Shown piece after piece: positions 61,888 to 64,000 of a stretch of DNA of 64,000 nucleotides; the stretch's first letter is position 1; each line of letters starts with the position of its first letter. The translations under genes were made by a program, and so were the position numbers. Origin of the DNA: Lacihabitans sp. LS3-19 (lineage in GTDB: Bacteria > Bacteroidota > Bacteroidia > Cytophagales > Spirosomataceae); NCBI RefSeq assembly GCF_024343575.1, contig NZ_RJUA01000127.1, positions 372,001 to 436,000 of the forward strand, read 5' to 3'. Below the pieces are notes generated by a model. It ran no database searches. It was not told the origin of the DNA and saw only the letters and a program-made list of their open reading frames with translations.

Positions 61888-63459
61888 TTAATGTGCGTCC
61901 ACTGGTGCTGTCATTTTTCCAGCTCCTTTTTTTATCAATAATATAAAAGGTATACAAGCCAGAAAAAGATTCCCCAATACTAAAAAGACATCCATATATG
62001 CTAATAATGCTGCTTGTTTGGATACTCCGAAATCTAATAATTGATAGGCCTTGTTTAGGGCATCATTTGCAGAAAATCCTTTGCTCATAAACATTTGAGT
62101 CATGCTAGAAATTCTAGCTTGCACTTCTTGCGAAAACACTGGCATGTGGCTCACGAGGTCGCTTCTGTGATTTGCATTCCAAGTAGAAATCATGGTGGTG
62201 ATGATAGCAATACCAAATGACCCGCCCAACTGTCTCATCATACCAGTAAATGCAGCTCCATCACCTATCTCTCTACCCTTCAAACCACTCAGCGAAAGTG
62301 TGGTAATTGGGATAAACAATAAACCCATGCCCATTCCTCTTAATACCAAAGGCCAAATAAAATGCTCACTACCAGTGTCTGCTGTTAGGATTCTATATGA
62401 CCACTGACAATAGATAAAAAATATCAAAAACCCACTGGCTACCAAATACTTAGGAGACACACCTTTTTGTAATAACATACCAATAAAAGGCATCATAAAA
62501 GCCGTAGTAATTGAACTTGGTATTAATAACATACCTGATTGCGTGGCAGTCCAACCCAAAATAGATTGTAAATAAATTGGTATGATAAACGTAGAGCCAT
62601 ACAATCCAAAACCCAAAATAAAGGACATAATGGTACCAATGGCCAAATTGTTATCTTTTAAAACCCGAAGATTGACAATAGGATGCTCGGCTACGATTTC
62701 TCTCCATATAAAAAAGAAGAAGCCAAAGACAGCCAAAATACTCAATATCAATATTTTGTTGTTATTAAACCAATCGTCTTGTTGACCGTGCTCTAAAACA
62801 AATTGTAAAGAACCAACAGCAACAGAAAGTAATGCAATCCCAATAAAATCAACCTGTCTTACCGAAAGTTTAGTTGAATATTTCGGACTTTTTACAAAAA
62901 TCAGCGTCATAATTGTGGCCGCAATACCAATTGGAATATTGATATAAAAAATATAAGGCCAAGAAAAATGATCAACCAAATATCCACCTAGAGGAGGTCC
63001 AAGCGTAGGCCCAATGATTACGCCCATACCATAGATAGCTTGGGCCATTCCTCTTTTTTCTTTAGGATAACTCTCCGTGATAATCGTTTGGGCAGTTACC
63101 AATAGTGCTCCTCCACCTAAACCTTGAATAAATCTAAATAGGATTAATTCTGTTATTGTAGAAGAATTCCCACATAAAAAAGATGATACAGTAAAAATAA
63201 TAATTGATGCTGCAAAATAGTTGCGACGGCCAAACTGCTGAGATAACCAACTAGACATAGGCACAACGATTACGTTTGCGATGGCATAAGCTGTAACTAC
63301 CCAAGCTACATCTGTTAGTGTAACACCTAGACTGCCCTTCATGTCGTTAAGAGCCACGTTGACAATTGTAGTATCAACGATTTCAAGTAAAGCACATAGA
63401 ATGGCCGTAATAGTGATAATCACTCTACGGTAGCCATATTCTACTAAATTATCCTCCAT
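61888..63459 (-). CDS. DHA2 family multidrug efflux permease (EmrB/QacA-like)
   Basis: A 523-residue permease with about 14 hydrophobic helices. The DHA2 motif ALLEIVDTTIVNVALNDM (about 19-36), WLSQQFGRRNYF (motif A-like, about 70-81) and GALLVTAQTIITESYPKEKRGMA are characteristic. The gene follows an EmrA-like adaptor by three bases, so the two form an EmrAB-type pump that exports drugs or metabolites, probably with an outer-membrane TolC protein encoded outside the window. Confidence 0.92.
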   Translation of the reverse strand: MEDNLVEYGYRRVIITITAILCALLEIVDTTIVNVALNDMKGSLGVTLTDVAWVVTAYAIANVIVVPMSSWLSQQFGRRNYFAASIIIFTVSSFLCGNSSTITELILFRFIQGLGGGALLVTAQTIITESYPKEKRGMAQAIYGMGVIIGPTLGPPLGGYLVDHFSWPYIFYINIPIGIAATIMTLIFVKSPKYSTKLSVRQVDFIGIALLSVAVGSLQFVLEHGQQDDWFNNNKILILSILAVFGFFFFIWREIVAEHPIVNLRVLKDNNLAIGTIMSFILGFGLYGSTFIIPIYLQSILGWTATQSGMLLIPSSITTAFMMPFIGMLLQKGVSPKYLVASGFLIFFIYCQWSYRILTADTGSEHFIWPLVLRGMGMGLLFIPITTLSLSGLKGREIGDGAAFTGMMRQLGGSFGIAIITTMISTWNANHRSDLVSHMPVFSQEVQARISSMTQMFMSKGFSANDALNKAYQLLDFGVSKQAALLAYMDVFLVLGNLFLACIPFILLIKKGAGKMTAPVDAH

Positions 63460-63462
63460 ATT

Positions 63463-64000
63463 TTATTTGATGTTTACATCTACCTCCACGTTCATTCCTG
63501 GACGGATAAGTTTCAAAATCTCTTTATTATCGTCGCTCAATGTAATTTTTACAGGTATTCTCTGGATAGTTTTTACATAATTTCCTGAGGCATTGTCAGG
63601 CGGAAGAAGAGCAAATTTTGAACCTGTAGCAGGTGAAATAGACTCGATTTTGCCAATTAGTTTTTGATTAGGGAAAGCATCCACTTTTATATCAGCAATT
63701 TGCCCAGGCCTAATTTTATCCATCTGGGTTTCTTTAAAATTGGCTACTACCCATTGGTTTTGCACTCCGACCAACATAAATAATGATTGTCCTGCTTGCA
63801 CCAGTTGACCCGTTTGAAGATTCACTTTGGAAATCTGCCCATCCTCTGGAGCCACAATAACTGTATAACTTAAATACAATTTTGCATTTTCTACACCTGA
63901 AGCAGACTGACTAATATTGGCATCCGCAACTTCGATTTGGCTTTTAGCAACATCAATCTGTGAACGAGTGCTTCCAATTTGGCTAGCTGCTACTTTTGCT
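63463..64000 (-). CDS. HlyD/EmrA-type membrane fusion protein, 5' end outside the window
   Basis: The frame stays open to base 64000, so the N-terminus is missing; 178 residues are visible. They include part of the coiled-coil hairpin (QIDVAKSQIEVADANI), the lipoyl half-domain YTVIVAPEDGQISKVNLQTGQLV and the beta-barrel WVVANFKETQMDKIRPGQ, ending with IRPGMNVEVDVNIK. The TTG at 63879 is internal. It links the EmrB-like pump to an outer-membrane channel. Confidence 0.9.
   Translation of the reverse strand, partial: AKVAASQIGSTRSQIDVAKSQIEVADANISQSASGVENAKLYLSYTVIVAPEDGQISKVNLQTGQLVQAGQSLFMLVGVQNQWVVANFKETQMDKIRPGQIADIKVDAFPNQKLIGKIESISPATGSKFALLPPDNASGNYVKTIQRIPVKITLSDDNKEILKLIRPGMNVEVDVNIK

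Overview
The window is an AT-rich chromosomal segment from a member of the Bacteroidota, most likely a Cytophagales-type aerobic heterotroph. The taxonomic call is inference. It rests on Bacteroidota-type promoters (TTTG, about 19 bases, then TAnnTTTG) ahead of many genes, the near absence of Shine-Dalgarno sites, many Tat-exported Gfo/Idh/MocA, DUF1080 and Dabb proteins, a '3-coathanger' secreted protein, and a PEP carboxylase gene in an otherwise housekeeping setting.

Layout. 1-2.3 kb: the end of a PepSY membrane protein, a CDICGCG outer-membrane-like protein and a DoxX-like protein. 2.3-6.8 kb: two Tat-exported Gfo/Idh/MocA proteins, the second resembling GH109, around a secreted beta-propeller-like protein. 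6.8-9.3 kb (minus): class IV aminotransferase and ettA. 9.4-12.8 kb: DUF349 protein, WbqC and an ATP-grasp/HAD fusion. 12.8-16.8 kb: YceI, alanine-type sodium symporter, BACON/beta-helix lipoprotein. 16.8-19 kb (minus): argD and argC behind a candidate arginine-rich leader peptide. 19-22.5 kb: lgt, a GT2 and glmM. 22.6-25.2 kb (minus): an Anbu proteasome-homolog operon (alpha-E, Anbu, transglutaminase). 25.3-25.7 kb: tRNA-His followed by two 139-bp tandem tRNA-derived repeats, each with a terminator. 25.9-37.6 kb: SDR and FAH pair, DUF2130, S41 peptidase, TonB-C/TPR protein, SDR, DHFR, PEP carboxylase, radical SAM and small membrane proteins. 37.6-41.9 kb (minus): class V aminotransferase, DinB, DEAD helicase, secreted HEFTH protein. 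42-44 kb: an AAA/DUF4143 ATPase with four 32-33-bp-spaced palindromic repeats in front of it. 44-50.6 kb: fbaA, AlkD, FMN reductase, DUF1080, prmC, moxR, hemB. 50.6-56.8 kb: atpG, atpA, ispE, an isolated rpsJ, upp and an MFS transporter. 56.8-61.8 kb: sterol desaturase, GNAT, DUF6922-like protein, a ParE-type toxin-antitoxin pair and prolyl oligopeptidase. 61.9-64 kb (minus): EmrB and EmrA efflux genes, the latter cut by the window edge.

Most of the window is ordinary metabolism and translation. Four non-coding or structural signals stand out. (1) A 24-codon ORF with five Arg codons among its last ten sense codons lies 48 bases before argC and looks like a transcription-attenuation leader. 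(2) A tRNA-His/terminator tandem array resembles in layout the E. coli tyrT 178-bp repeats. (3) Four regularly phased GTATTTT/AAAATAC palindromes precede the DUF4143 ATPase. (4) Two independent accessory modules (the ATPase and the toxin-antitoxin pair) each sit between an intact gene and a decayed, same-orientation partial copy of that gene, suggesting a shared insertion mechanism. The Anbu operon also lacks the ATP-grasp partner normally found beside it.
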